Below, piece after piece: positions 54,318-62,790 of a stretch of 64,000 nucleotides of DNA. The notes beneath the pieces are model-generated. The model was not told where the DNA came from. It searched no databases and saw only the letters and a program-made list of their open reading frames with translations. This DNA is from Bacteroidota bacterium (GTDB taxonomy: Bacteria; Bacteroidota; Bacteroidia; Chitinophagales; Saprospiraceae). Each line of letters starts with the position of its first letter. Within the stretch, counting starts at the first letter, position 1. The DNA lies in contig JANSWP010000021.1 of the NCBI GenBank assembly GCA_024743405.1, positions 1-64,000 of the forward strand, read 5' to 3'. The translations under genes were made by a program, and so were the position numbers.

Positions 54318-54546
54318 TTTTTGTGTTGATTTTCAGTGAGTTAGGATGGTTTTTTTTTAGATTGAAAAAAAGTAGAAAAAATAGGTAGGGTAATTTAAGT
54401 TTCATCTTTTATATAAATGTGACAATAATTTTTCATCATAAAAACAAAAAATAGAAATATATGATAGCAGCTTAACACTTATTAGAGTTTGTCTGAAATT
54501 TTTACAAGCTGAAAGTTAAACTCTAAACCTCACTAAAAATGTTGTT
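54318..54546. other. AT-rich leader of the transglutaminase-7TM gene
   Basis: No gene or repeat seen. It presumably contains the promoter of the following four-gene cluster. Confidence 0.35.
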
Positions 54547-56109
54547 ATGCTCATTCAAAAAAAGTATGTTTATTTAGCATTGATTTTATTGGTATTGCCT
54601 GTTATGATTGTAGTATTTAAATCCCAGTTTTATCAAAACTCTGTTTACGATATCTTACCGAAAAATGTATTCAAAGTTGCCTATGAATTTGACATGTTTA
54701 ATTTACCTGATATTGCATCAGTGAAGGCGTATGTACCAGAAACCAATGGTCGACAAATTATTCGAACATTAACGGTAGACAGGGATTCAAATAAATTTAG
54801 GACTATTAAAAATCAATATGGAAAACAAGCAGAATGGAAGATTATTAATCAATACGATGCATTGTTTTCTTATGAATTTGAAGTGGAATCTAAATCCATA
54901 TCCTTTGAATTACCAGAGTATACGCCTTTCGAAAAAGATTTTGCAGATTCACTTTCTGTCTATCTAAATCCTTCTGAATACATTCAATCCAAGGAGGACT
55001 CTATCCAATTATTGGCTAAAGAGTTGAAAAGTTATAACCTCTATTTTACCCTTCGTAGGAATTTTGACTTTGTTGGGGCAATTGAGCGTTCGAATACTAG
55101 TGTTCTAACCGATGCGGTTACTACTCTAAAAAGAAATAGAGGCTCCTGCAATGGTAAAAGCCGCCTTTTTGTTGCGCTTTGTCGAGCTCAAGGTATTCCT
55201 GCGAGAGTTGCTGGAGGGATAATATTAGAAAATACCCAAAAACGAACATCACACCTTTGGGCAGAGGTTTCATATCAAGGTCATTGGATTCCTTTTGATA
55301 TCATAAACAATCATTTTGCAGAATTGCCAGCTCATTATCTAGAGTTATACAAAGGAGACGATTTTTTGATTTCTCGAACAAGTGATATTGAATTTTATTA
55401 TCAATTTAGAATAAAAGAAAGCTTCCAGTCTATAGCCTCTTCAGAGAGAAAAAATGCATCACTTTGGTCTTTAATTGATTTTGGAGGCATTCCAATAGAT
55501 TTGTTAAGAGGGATCTTATTATTGCCTTTGGCCGCCTTAATTGTAGCCATCTTTCGCAACATTATTGGGCTGAAAACTTTTGGGATATTCCTTCCAGCGT
55601 TGATAGGATTAGCACTTGTTAAAATTAGTTTTATTTGGGGATTAGTTGCTTTTTTTGCAGTTATTCTAGTCGTGAGTATATTGCATTTTCCTTTAGAAAA
55701 ATTGGGCTTATTGCATACTCCTAAGCTAGTAATTATGCTTACTTGCGTTGTCTTGACTTTATTAGGATTAAGTATTTTTGGTCTAAAGAATAACCTGGAA
55801 TCATTGTCTACCGCTATGTTTTTGCCTGTTATTGTCTTGGCTATTACAGCAGAAAGATTCGCAAAAATTCTTGTTGAGGATAATTTTAACGATGCAATCC
55901 AGATGTTGGCATCCACCTTTTTTATTGCTTTTTTATGTTATCCTATTTTTAGTGCAGATCTTCTATTGGGTGTCTTTCTAACTTATCCTGAACTATATTT
56001 TTCCATCCTTGGAATCATGATTTTATTGGGAAGATGGATTGGTCTTAGGGTAATGGAATATTTTCGATTTTCCGACTTTTCAAAGTATAAGTTAAATAAG
56101 GTTGTTTAA
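54547..56109 (+). CDS. Periplasmic transglutaminase-like domain fused to a 7-TM domain (UUP1 type)
   Basis: A 520-residue protein. An N-terminal membrane anchor (about 8-25), a periplasmic region with a transglutaminase core (about 140-290), then seven membrane helices (about 325-505). Families with this layout are usually called inactive transglutaminase fused to seven helices. Here the Cys-His-Asp triad appears intact: Cys201 in RGSCNGKSRL, His236 in RTSHLWAE and Asp251 in HWIPFDI. It is paired, as in other bacteria, with a RimK-related ATP-grasp gene 133 bp downstream. The role is unknown, and peptide or amide modification in the envelope is plausible. Confidence 0.85.
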   Translation: MLIQKKYVYLALILLVLPVMIVVFKSQFYQNSVYDILPKNVFKVAYEFDMFNLPDIASVKAYVPETNGRQIIRTLTVDRDSNKFRTIKNQYGKQAEWKIINQYDALFSYEFEVESKSISFELPEYTPFEKDFADSLSVYLNPSEYIQSKEDSIQLLAKELKSYNLYFTLRRNFDFVGAIERSNTSVLTDAVTTLKRNRGSCNGKSRLFVALCRAQGIPARVAGGIILENTQKRTSHLWAEVSYQGHWIPFDIINNHFAELPAHYLELYKGDDFLISRTSDIEFYYQFRIKESFQSIASSERKNASLWSLIDFGGIPIDLLRGILLLPLAALIVAIFRNIIGLKTFGIFLPALIGLALVKISFIWGLVAFFAVILVVSILHFPLEKLGLLHTPKLVIMLTCVVLTLLGLSIFGLKNNLESLSTAMFLPVIVLAITAERFAKILVEDNFNDAIQMLASTFFIAFLCYPIFSADLLLGVFLTYPELYFSILGIMILLGRWIGLRVMEYFRFSDFSKYKLNKVV

Positions 56110-56180
56110 TCGACTCCAAATTTAGATAACTCCTATTCATCATCAATAGACCTTATTTAATTAAAGAAAAACTGAGGTAT

Positions 56181-56215
56181 ACCGTCCACCGTCAGTCGTT
56201 GACCGTCTACCGAAT
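56181..56215 (+). repeat. Degenerate 7-bp tandem repeat
   Basis: Heptads ACCGTCC, ACCGTCA, GTCGTTG, ACCGTCT, ACCGAAT, ending 27 bp before the ATP-grasp start codon. Same period as at 10204 and 61498 but unrelated sequence. Confidence 0.65.
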
Positions 56216-56242
56216 TAATAAGGTCTAATCAACCAAATAAGT

Positions 56243-57112
56243 ATGTTTAGTTTTTTGAAAAGGCAAAAAATTGAAGCTGAAGTATTGGGGATTAATAAGC
56301 GAAACATTGACTTTGTTTATGCCAAAAACCCTCGGAAATATTTCCCTCTAGCAGATGATAAAGTACTTTGTAAAGAGGTCTTACATCAAAAAAATATTGC
56401 TTGTGCAGAAACGTATGGAGTGATTGAACGGATTGGAGATATCCAAAAAGTTTGGATTAACGTAGAATTCCATCAAAAATTAGCTGTCAAACCAGCTAAT
56501 GGTTCGGGCGGAGGGGGGATTTTGATATTGAAAAAGGATAAAGACGGGAATTGGCTTTCTGGAGGCAGAGTCATCACTGAAGAACGGATTTTTTCGCATT
56601 TTGCTCGAATAATAATGGGGATGTATTCTTTTGGTTCATCCGACCGAGTTTTAATAGAACAGTGCATCGAACCACATCCATTTTTTGCAGAAATATTTCC
56701 AGTTGGCGTACCTGATTTTCGTGTAATATTATTAGAAAATGAACCAATCATGAGTATGCTCAGAGTTCCTACTGAAAAGTCCGATGGTAAAGCCAATCTT
56801 CACCAAGGAGGTTTAGGAATTGGGATTGATATGAAAAATGGACAGCTCCGTCAAGCATACGATGGCAAAAATTATCATGATCGACATCCTGATAATAACA
56901 ATGTCATTTCGGGTAAAAAAATACCTTATTGGGAGACTCTTTTATCTCTGGCAATTGAAACATCAAAAGCATTTCCGCTAGACTATTTAGGGATTGATAT
57001 TGTTTTGGATAAGAACTTTGGGCCCATGATCATGGAAATCAATGTCCGCCCAGGACTTGGAATTCAATTGGCAAATAAAGAAGGACTTTGGTCTGTCCTG
57101 AAAAACTTTTAA
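56243..57112 (+). CDS. RimK-related alpha-L-glutamate-ligase-like ATP-grasp protein
   Basis: A 289-residue ATP-grasp ligase. It opens with 'LGINKRNIDFVYAKNPRKYFPLADDK', the signature of the RimK-related ligases that accompany UUP1 proteins. It continues with AVKPANGSGGGGILIL (ATP loop), 'FPVGVPDFRVILLENEPIMS' and MIMEINVRPGLGIQLAN (metal-binding Glu/Asn). It would join an amino acid to a carboxylate in the cytoplasm. The acceptor is unknown. It is the second gene of the 54.5-58.6 kb cluster. Confidence 0.9.
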   Translation: MFSFLKRQKIEAEVLGINKRNIDFVYAKNPRKYFPLADDKVLCKEVLHQKNIACAETYGVIERIGDIQKVWINVEFHQKLAVKPANGSGGGGILILKKDKDGNWLSGGRVITEERIFSHFARIIMGMYSFGSSDRVLIEQCIEPHPFFAEIFPVGVPDFRVILLENEPIMSMLRVPTEKSDGKANLHQGGLGIGIDMKNGQLRQAYDGKNYHDRHPDNNNVISGKKIPYWETLLSLAIETSKAFPLDYLGIDIVLDKNFGPMIMEINVRPGLGIQLANKEGLWSVLKNF

Positions 57113-57196
57113 GAACCCTTTTTCATTTAAAGACTATTTTGAAATAACTATTCCTTTCAGCATAGATCTCTAAAAAAATAATAAAGAATTACACTT

Positions 57197-57409
57197 ATGA
57201 AATATGGAAAATCTGCTTTCCCATACTTGGCATTGCTAGTTGTTTTATTGATCGGAATGCCCATAGCGAATTATCAAATTCAAAAAACTCAAAGAATTCA
57301 AATTGAGGTAAAATTGGAACATCAGCCAAAGAAAAAATCTACTTATGCTGTTAATAATTCTCCAAAAAATCAATATCAATCTCATTCTTCATTAACCTTA
57401 TCAAAGTAA
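57197..57409 (+). CDS. Small single-pass membrane protein
   Basis: 70 residues: one hydrophobic helix (about 8-25, FPYLALLVVLLIGMPIA) followed by a basic, Gln/Ser-rich tail (QIQKTQRIQIEVKLEHQPKK). No family recognised. It ends 7 bp before the barrel gene, so the pair is translationally close and probably belongs to the same system as the ATP-grasp and transglutaminase proteins. The tail could reach into the periplasm as a substrate or a scaffold. Confidence 0.7.
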   Translation: MKYGKSAFPYLALLVVLLIGMPIANYQIQKTQRIQIEVKLEHQPKKKSTYAVNNSPKNQYQSHSSLTLSK

Positions 57410-57416
57410 TCTGAAA

Positions 57417-58556
57417 ATGAAACGAATATTCAATTTTTTGCTCTTTTCAATGCCGCTTTTATTATTGGCTCAAACTCCATTTAAAATTCAAGTTGAAACA
57501 AGAAGTGGTTATGAATACAATGTATTTAATGCCAGTAAAAATAAATGGAAAGTTATAGATGATGACAGTATTCCGGCAATTCAAAGTGGTTTTTTCCAGC
57601 ACTTTAATATTAAAAATAAATGGGAAAAAGAAATAGAAAATCACCTTTTTCTTGTTGGTTTAAAAACAAGTTTTGACTACTTCCCATCATTAGAAGAGGC
57701 GAATTTGTTTAGACCTGAATTAAATCTTAAATACCAGTATGAATTGAATAAGAAGTCATCCCTCTTTTTTCGAGGCAAGCTTTCCAAATATCAAACCAAC
57801 CGCTTTAATGATGATGAAGGATTCTCCATGCCAACTTCTTATGCTTGGTTGGGAGCGGATTTTGGCTATAAAATCGAACCTTTTAAATACAACAGAACTC
57901 AAATTAAGTTATCAGCTTACGAGAAACAATTTGAACCCTCCGAAATGCGTAATTTAAAGTACAGCGCCTTTCGCATAAATTTGCTGACTACTCAACGATT
58001 TAAAAAAGCAAAGAGACTTTATCACTATTTATCATTTGAGTTGGACTTCGCAAGGCGTAATTACATGGATTCCTTCTTTGAATTGGATGAAGAAGAGCCT
58101 GAAGAGGAAATATTTTATGAGGACAGCAGAGAAAGAATTTGGCAATATTCTACTCTAGACTTGAGCTATAAACACTCATTTTCAAGAGAAGCACGATTGA
58201 AAATGGGACTTTCCCTTCAAAAGCGTGAAGACATTTTGGACGAACAATTTGGCTATAATCAATGGAAACCGTATTTGAAGTTTTCGGTCAAAAAAGAAAA
58301 ACTCGAAGTCTCAGCAAATTTAGAAAGTGTATTTCGATTTTTTACCCATATCGAAGCAACGGAAGATGGAAATGAATTATTAATTCATAAATACTTACGG
58401 ACATCTGTCCTATTAAAATATAATTTTTCAGAACAATTAGGTTTGACCTTGCGAGGAAGTATGGTTATTAGGCAACGAAATTTGATGGAAAATGCAAAGA
58501 ATTATTTGCCTTACACGAATGGCTTGATAAGTTTAGGAATAAAGTATCAATTTTAA
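57417..58556 (+). CDS. Outer-membrane beta-barrel protein
   Basis: A 379-residue protein with a Sec signal (MKRIFNFLLFSMPLLLLAQ) and regularly alternating amphipathic strands with Tyr/Phe girdles, ending in an aromatic residue (LGIKYQF), the outer-membrane insertion signal. An acidic loop (ELDEEEPEEEIFYEDS, about residue 220) probably faces outside. Unknown specific family. It is last in the transglutaminase/ATP-grasp cluster. Confidence 0.75.
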   Translation: MKRIFNFLLFSMPLLLLAQTPFKIQVETRSGYEYNVFNASKNKWKVIDDDSIPAIQSGFFQHFNIKNKWEKEIENHLFLVGLKTSFDYFPSLEEANLFRPELNLKYQYELNKKSSLFFRGKLSKYQTNRFNDDEGFSMPTSYAWLGADFGYKIEPFKYNRTQIKLSAYEKQFEPSEMRNLKYSAFRINLLTTQRFKKAKRLYHYLSFELDFARRNYMDSFFELDEEEPEEEIFYEDSRERIWQYSTLDLSYKHSFSREARLKMGLSLQKREDILDEQFGYNQWKPYLKFSVKKEKLEVSANLESVFRFFTHIEATEDGNELLIHKYLRTSVLLKYNFSEQLGLTLRGSMVIRQRNLMENAKNYLPYTNGLISLGIKYQF

Positions 58557-58727
58557 CTGAAAACAAGTTTTTTTTAGTGAATATAACACAACAACCTATG
58601 TTTTTTGGCAGTGAACTTGTTTCGCTGCCATTTCCTTTTATGCTACTATTACATATTTCATAAAACAATTATGATTTTTATTGTTTATGATATAATCCTC
58701 CGATATTCGGGCTCAAATTTTAAAAAA
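58557..58727. other. Spacer with a small hairpin
   Basis: TGGCAG (58606-58611) pairs with CTGCCA (58625-58630), followed by TTTCCTTTT: a weak terminator candidate after the barrel gene. Confidence 0.4.
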
Positions 58728-58891
58728 TAGAGTTTATTCCAATATATTTTGTAAGGCATGGAAATGAGGATTTTTTTGATAATTGAGGCAAAATTTTCTG
58801 GAATAGCCTTAACTATTGCAGAAAATTTTAACGAAAAGTATCGGAAAAAGACCATTTAGCTGCCTACATAAATTTTCTGGAATAAACTCTA
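58728..58891. repeat. 164-bp palindromic element directly before the thiolase gene
   Basis: Fourteen-base perfect termini TAGAGTTTATTCCA (58728-58741) and its complement (58878-58891), imperfect for about 15 bp further inwards (GTAAGGCA against GTAGGCA). An inner stem AAAATTTTCTG / CAGAAAATTTT lies at 58790-58800 and 58819-58829. AAATTTTCTGGAATA occurs twice (58791, 58870). The right end is 15 bp before the thiolase ATG. Confidence 0.7.
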
Positions 58892-58906
58892 ATAAACAAA
58901 TAAATA

Positions 58907-60088
58907 ATGAAAGAAGCTGTAATTGTTTCAACTGCAAGAACTGGAATTGGGAAAGCCTATAGAGGCGCATTCAATAATACAGACGGTGCCACTATGGGTG
59001 GCTGGGCTGTCGCAGAAGCGGTTAAAAGAGCTGGTATTGATCCAGCTGAAGTGGATGATTGTATCATGGGAAATGCCCTAACTCAAGGTTCAACTGGAGG
59101 AAATATTGGTAGAAAAGTTGGTTTAGCCGGAGGGCTTCCCGTAACGGTTAGTGGAATGACGATTGATCGCCAATGTTCATCAGGAATGATGGCCATTGCA
59201 ACTGCCGCGAAGCAGATAATGGTAGATGGAATGAGTGTGGTTATTGGAGGTGGTTTGGAGTCGATTAGCCTGGTTCAAAATGATAAAATGAACACTTACC
59301 GTTTTGTGGATAAAGCTTTGGTTGCTAAGCACAAAGACATATATATGCCAATGCTTCAAACGGCAGAAATCGTTGCCAAGCGATATGGAATTAGCCGTGA
59401 CGCCCAAGATGAATATGGTTACCAAAGTCAAATGAGAACAGCTGCTGCCCAAGCAGCTGGAAAATTCAATGACGAGATTATTCCAGTTTCGACGGTAAAA
59501 GGAGTGATGAATAAAGAAACCAAAGAAATTACATTTGAGAATGTTACCTTGACGAAAGATGAGGGTAACCGACCAGGAACTACTTTGGAAGGCTTGAATG
59601 GATTAAGGCTAGTAAACGAAGGTGGGACTATTACAGCAGGAAATGCAAGTCAACTTTCTGATGGTGCATCTGCTTGTGTTTTGATGGATAGTAAATTGGC
59701 GGAACAAAGAGGTTTAGAACCATTGGGCGCATATCGAGGAATTGCCGTAGCAGGTTGCGAACCAGATGAAATGGGCATCGGACCTGTTTTCGCTGTTCCA
59801 AAATTATTGAAAGCTAATGGTTTAAAAATGGAAGATATTGGATTGTGGGAATTGAATGAAGCATTCGCCGTTCAGGTGCTGTATAGTCGTGATCAATTGG
59901 GAATCCCTGATGAATTATTAAATGTAAATGGAGGCTCTATTTCCATTGGGCACCCATACGGAATGACTGGCTCAAGAATGGTAGGTCATGCCTTAATTGA
60001 AGGCAAACGCCAAGGTGCAAAATATGTAGTTTGTACGATGTGTGTAGGTGGAGGAATGGGAGCTGCTGGATTGTTTGAGGTATTTTAA
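58907..60088 (+). CDS. Acetyl-CoA acetyltransferase / thiolase
   Basis: A 393-residue thiolase. The nucleophilic Cys lies in [14 protein letters not shown] (about residue 90), the catalytic His in [19 protein letters not shown] (about 347) and the second Cys in [13 protein letters not shown] (about 379). It cleaves 3-ketoacyl-CoA or condenses acetyl-CoA. With two acyl-CoA dehydrogenases downstream it suggests fatty-acid or related acyl-CoA degradation. Confidence 0.94.
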   Translation: MKEAVIVSTARTGIGKAYRGAFNNTDGATMGGWAVAEAVKRAGIDPAEVDDCIMGNALTQGSTGGNIGRKVGLAGGLPVTVSGMTIDRQCSSGMMAIATAAKQIMVDGMSVVIGGGLESISLVQNDKMNTYRFVDKALVAKHKDIYMPMLQTAEIVAKRYGISRDAQDEYGYQSQMRTAAAQAAGKFNDEIIPVSTVKGVMNKETKEITFENVTLTKDEGNRPGTTLEGLNGLRLVNEGGTITAGNASQLSDGASACVLMDSKLAEQRGLEPLGAYRGIAVAGCEPDEMGIGPVFAVPKLLKANGLKMEDIGLWELNEAFAVQVLYSRDQLGIPDELLNVNGGSISIGHPYGMTGSRMVGHALIEGKRQGAKYVVCTMCVGGGMGAAGLFEVF

Positions 60089-60136
60089 AACATCTTATTG
60101 ATAAATGTTAATAATCAAAAATTCAAACTTATAAAT

Positions 60137-61336
60137 ATGACAACGACTACTGAAATGCCTACTCCAATAGAGACTTTCAGAATGGAAGTGCGAAACTGGT
60201 TGGAAGCAAATTGTCCAACAAGCATGCGCCAACCCATAAAAAGTGAAAAAGACTTGTATTGGGGAGGAAGGAATGGAACTTTTGCTAATGAAGACCAAAA
60301 AGCATGGTTTGAAGCTATGTATGAAAAAGGTTGGATAGTGCCGCATTGGCCAAAAGAATATGGCGGTGGCGGATTAGGTAAAGAGGAAAACAAAATCGTC
60401 CTTCAAGAAATGGCTCGATTAGGGTGTCGCAAACCTATTACTAGTTTTGGGATTTGGATGCTTGGGCCAGCGCTATTAAAATTTGGCTCAGAAGAACAAA
60501 AGCGTCATTATTTACCAGAAATCACAGCGGGTAAAATCCGTTGGTGCCAAGGTTATTCAGAACCAAATGCAGGCTCTGATTTGGCGAGTTTGGCGACGAG
60601 TGCTGTCGATATGGGGGATCATTATGTAGTGAATGGTCAGAAGGTTTGGACTTCTTATGCGGATAATGCAGATTGGATTTTTTGCTTGGTTCGAACTAAT
60701 AAAGAAGCAAAACATGGCGGCATTAGTTTCCTCTTAATTGATATGGCAACGCAGGGCGTAAGTACGAGCCCGATTAAATTGATCAGTGGAAAATCGCCAT
60801 TCTGTGAGACCTTTTTTGATAATGTAAAAGTACCAAAGGAGAACTTAGTTGGTGAGTTGAATAGAGGTTGGACGATTGCAAAATACCTGCTAACTCATGA
60901 AAGAGAAATGATAGGGGGTATTGGTGAAACAGATGTGAAAAAACCATTGCATCAGGTGGCTATTGAATCTCTAGGAACGGAGAATGGGACGCTGAATGAC
61001 CCCATTTTGCGCCCTGATATTGCTCGTTGGTCTATCGATAAAATGGCTTATGACATTACCATAAAAAGAACCATGGATGAAGTCAAAGCAGGTCAATCTT
61101 TAGGAGCGGCTTCTTCTTTTTTCAAATACTATGGTACGGAATTAAACAAAGCAAAATACGAATTGATGCTTGCTATGGGAGGTTATAATGGTGCCGCCTG
61201 GGAAGGCGAAGAATTTAACTATGGACAATTGGCAAGACAATTTTGCCGAACAAAAGGAAATTCCATTGAAGGGGGTACTTCTGAGGTTCAATTGAATATT
61301 GTGGCGAAAAGGATTTTGGGATTGCCGAGTAAGTAG
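60137..61336 (+). CDS. Acyl-CoA dehydrogenase, first copy
   Basis: A 399-residue FAD enzyme from the ATG at 60137, 48 bp after the thiolase stop. An in-frame TTG at 60098 is less likely. Family blocks: 'WCQGYSEPNAGSDLASLATS', 'KVWTSYADNADWIFCLVRT', 'CETFFDNVKVPKENLVGELN' and the C-terminal 'KGNSIEGGTSEVQLNIVAKR'. It oxidises acyl-CoA to enoyl-CoA. Paired with the next gene as a possible heteromer, a pattern known for steroid and branched-chain dehydrogenases. Confidence 0.93.
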   Translation: MTTTTEMPTPIETFRMEVRNWLEANCPTSMRQPIKSEKDLYWGGRNGTFANEDQKAWFEAMYEKGWIVPHWPKEYGGGGLGKEENKIVLQEMARLGCRKPITSFGIWMLGPALLKFGSEEQKRHYLPEITAGKIRWCQGYSEPNAGSDLASLATSAVDMGDHYVVNGQKVWTSYADNADWIFCLVRTNKEAKHGGISFLLIDMATQGVSTSPIKLISGKSPFCETFFDNVKVPKENLVGELNRGWTIAKYLLTHEREMIGGIGETDVKKPLHQVAIESLGTENGTLNDPILRPDIARWSIDKMAYDITIKRTMDEVKAGQSLGAASSFFKYYGTELNKAKYELMLAMGGYNGAAWEGEEFNYGQLARQFCRTKGNSIEGGTSEVQLNIVAKRILGLPSK

Positions 61337-61348
61337 CTTTGATTATGA

Positions 61349-61381
61349 ACTTATCAGATAATTTCAAATTATCTAATAAGT
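61349..61381 (+). terminator. Hairpin between the two dehydrogenase genes
   Basis: A 15-bp stem (61349-61363 with 61367-61381, one mismatch) and a 3-nt loop 13 bp after the stop. With no T run it may be an mRNA stabiliser rather than a terminator. Confidence 0.5.
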
Positions 61382-61497
61382 AATTCAAGCGTTTTTTATT
61401 AACAATAAAGTCGTATTCAATTTGAGATATCGACTTCTAAATAAATAAAAAGGAATGGTGTGTCAGGATTGAGGAAGCAGTTTTAGCAAAAAACATT

Positions 61498-61532
61498 CTG
61501 ATACCTGAACCCTGAAACCTCACTCCTCAAAA
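61498..61532 (+). repeat. Degenerate 7-bp tandem repeat
   Basis: Heptads CTGATAC, CTGAACC, CTGAAAC, CTCACTC, CTCAAAA, ending 7 bp before the next start codon. Confidence 0.65.
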
Positions 61533-61539
61533 AAATATT

Positions 61540-62661
61540 ATGGCACTAATTTTAAACGAAGAACAACAAATGCTCAAAACCTCTGCAAAGGAGTTTTTGA
61601 AAGAACGAGCACCCGTAGAGGCACTGCGAAAATTGCGCGATGAAAGAAGTGAAACAGGATTTGATCGTCAAATGTGGAACGAAATGGCAGAAATGGGTTG
61701 GGCTTGTCTAACTATTTCTGAATCTTATGGAGGCTTGGACTTTGGGTATGTGGGTTTAGGTCAAATATTAGAAGAAACGGGAAGGACACTGACTGCCTCA
61801 CCGTTAATTTCAAACGTTCTTTTGGGGACTACAGCCATTAATTTAGCTGCAAGTAATACTCAAAAAGAAGCTTTATTACCAATCATTGCCGAAGGTAAAA
61901 TGTTGGTGACTTTAGCACTGGATGAGTCAACTAGACACAATCCAATTCAAATAAATACAACAGCTTCAAAGGAAGGAGATAGTTATGTGTTGAATGGGAA
62001 AAAGGTAATGGTTTTGGATGGTCATGTGACAGATAAATTTGTTGTTGCTGCTAAAACTGAAAACGGAGTAAGTCTATTTTTGGTCGATGCAAAAAGCGAT
62101 GGTATTTCTATCCAAAGAGTCATTATGATGGACAGCCGAAATTCGGCGACTGTGCAATTTGAAAATGTAAAAATCTCAGCTTCTTCTTTACTAGGAGAAG
62201 AAGGGCAAGGAGCGGCAACTATCGAAAAAATATTGGACATCGCTCGGATTGGTCTGTCTGCCGAAATGGTAGGTTCGATGACTGAAGCATTCGAAAGAAC
62301 AGTTGCTTATCTGAAAGAACGAAAACAATTTGGTGTTCCTATTGGTAGCTTTCAGGCGTTGCAACACCGAGCTGCGCAAATGTTTTGTGAAATTGAACTA
62401 TGCAAATCATTGGTTTTGAAGTCTTTACAAGCCATTGATGCAAATGAAGAGAATTTGCCTATTCTAGCTTCAATGACCAAGGCAAAAGTGAGTGAAACCC
62501 TTCAATTGGTCAGTAATGAAGGTGTCCAAATGTTTGGGGGAATAGGAATGACAGATGATGAGGAAATTGGATTCTTCCTAAAAAGGGCCCGAGTTGCGCA
62601 GCAAACTTTTGGTGATGCGAACTACCATATCGACCGTTTTGCCAAGTTGAGTGGGTATTAA
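61540..62661 (+). CDS. Acyl-CoA dehydrogenase, second copy
   Basis: A 373-residue FAD enzyme with the acyl-CoA dehydrogenase N-terminal helical domain (LILNEEQQMLKTSAKEFL), the middle beta domain and 'AYLKERKQFGVPIGSFQALQ', the signature arginine region, ending 'QMFGGIGMTDDEEIGFFLKR'. It is diverged from its upstream neighbour. A heterodimer of the two products is plausible. A clear terminator follows. Confidence 0.93.
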   Translation: MALILNEEQQMLKTSAKEFLKERAPVEALRKLRDERSETGFDRQMWNEMAEMGWACLTISESYGGLDFGYVGLGQILEETGRTLTASPLISNVLLGTTAINLAASNTQKEALLPIIAEGKMLVTLALDESTRHNPIQINTTASKEGDSYVLNGKKVMVLDGHVTDKFVVAAKTENGVSLFLVDAKSDGISIQRVIMMDSRNSATVQFENVKISASSLLGEEGQGAATIEKILDIARIGLSAEMVGSMTEAFERTVAYLKERKQFGVPIGSFQALQHRAAQMFCEIELCKSLVLKSLQAIDANEENLPILASMTKAKVSETLQLVSNEGVQMFGGIGMTDDEEIGFFLKRARVAQQTFGDANYHIDRFAKLSGY

Positions 62662-62691
62662 GTATTACGTCTAAAAATCTACTAATGAAAT

Positions 62692-62730
62692 AAAAGCCCT
62701 TTCCAATAATTGAAAATGGAGAGGGCTTTT
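62692..62730 (+). terminator. Rho-independent terminator
   Basis: AAAAGCCCTTTCCA (62692-62705) pairs with TGGAGAGGGCTTTT (62717-62730) with one mismatch, then TTGTTTTTT. It ends the thiolase/dehydrogenase unit. Confidence 0.92.
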
Positions 62731-62790
62731 TTGTTTTTTCAAATGAAAAGTGGTTCAAATCAATTATTTTGCAATCAAAATTCTTGCAAG

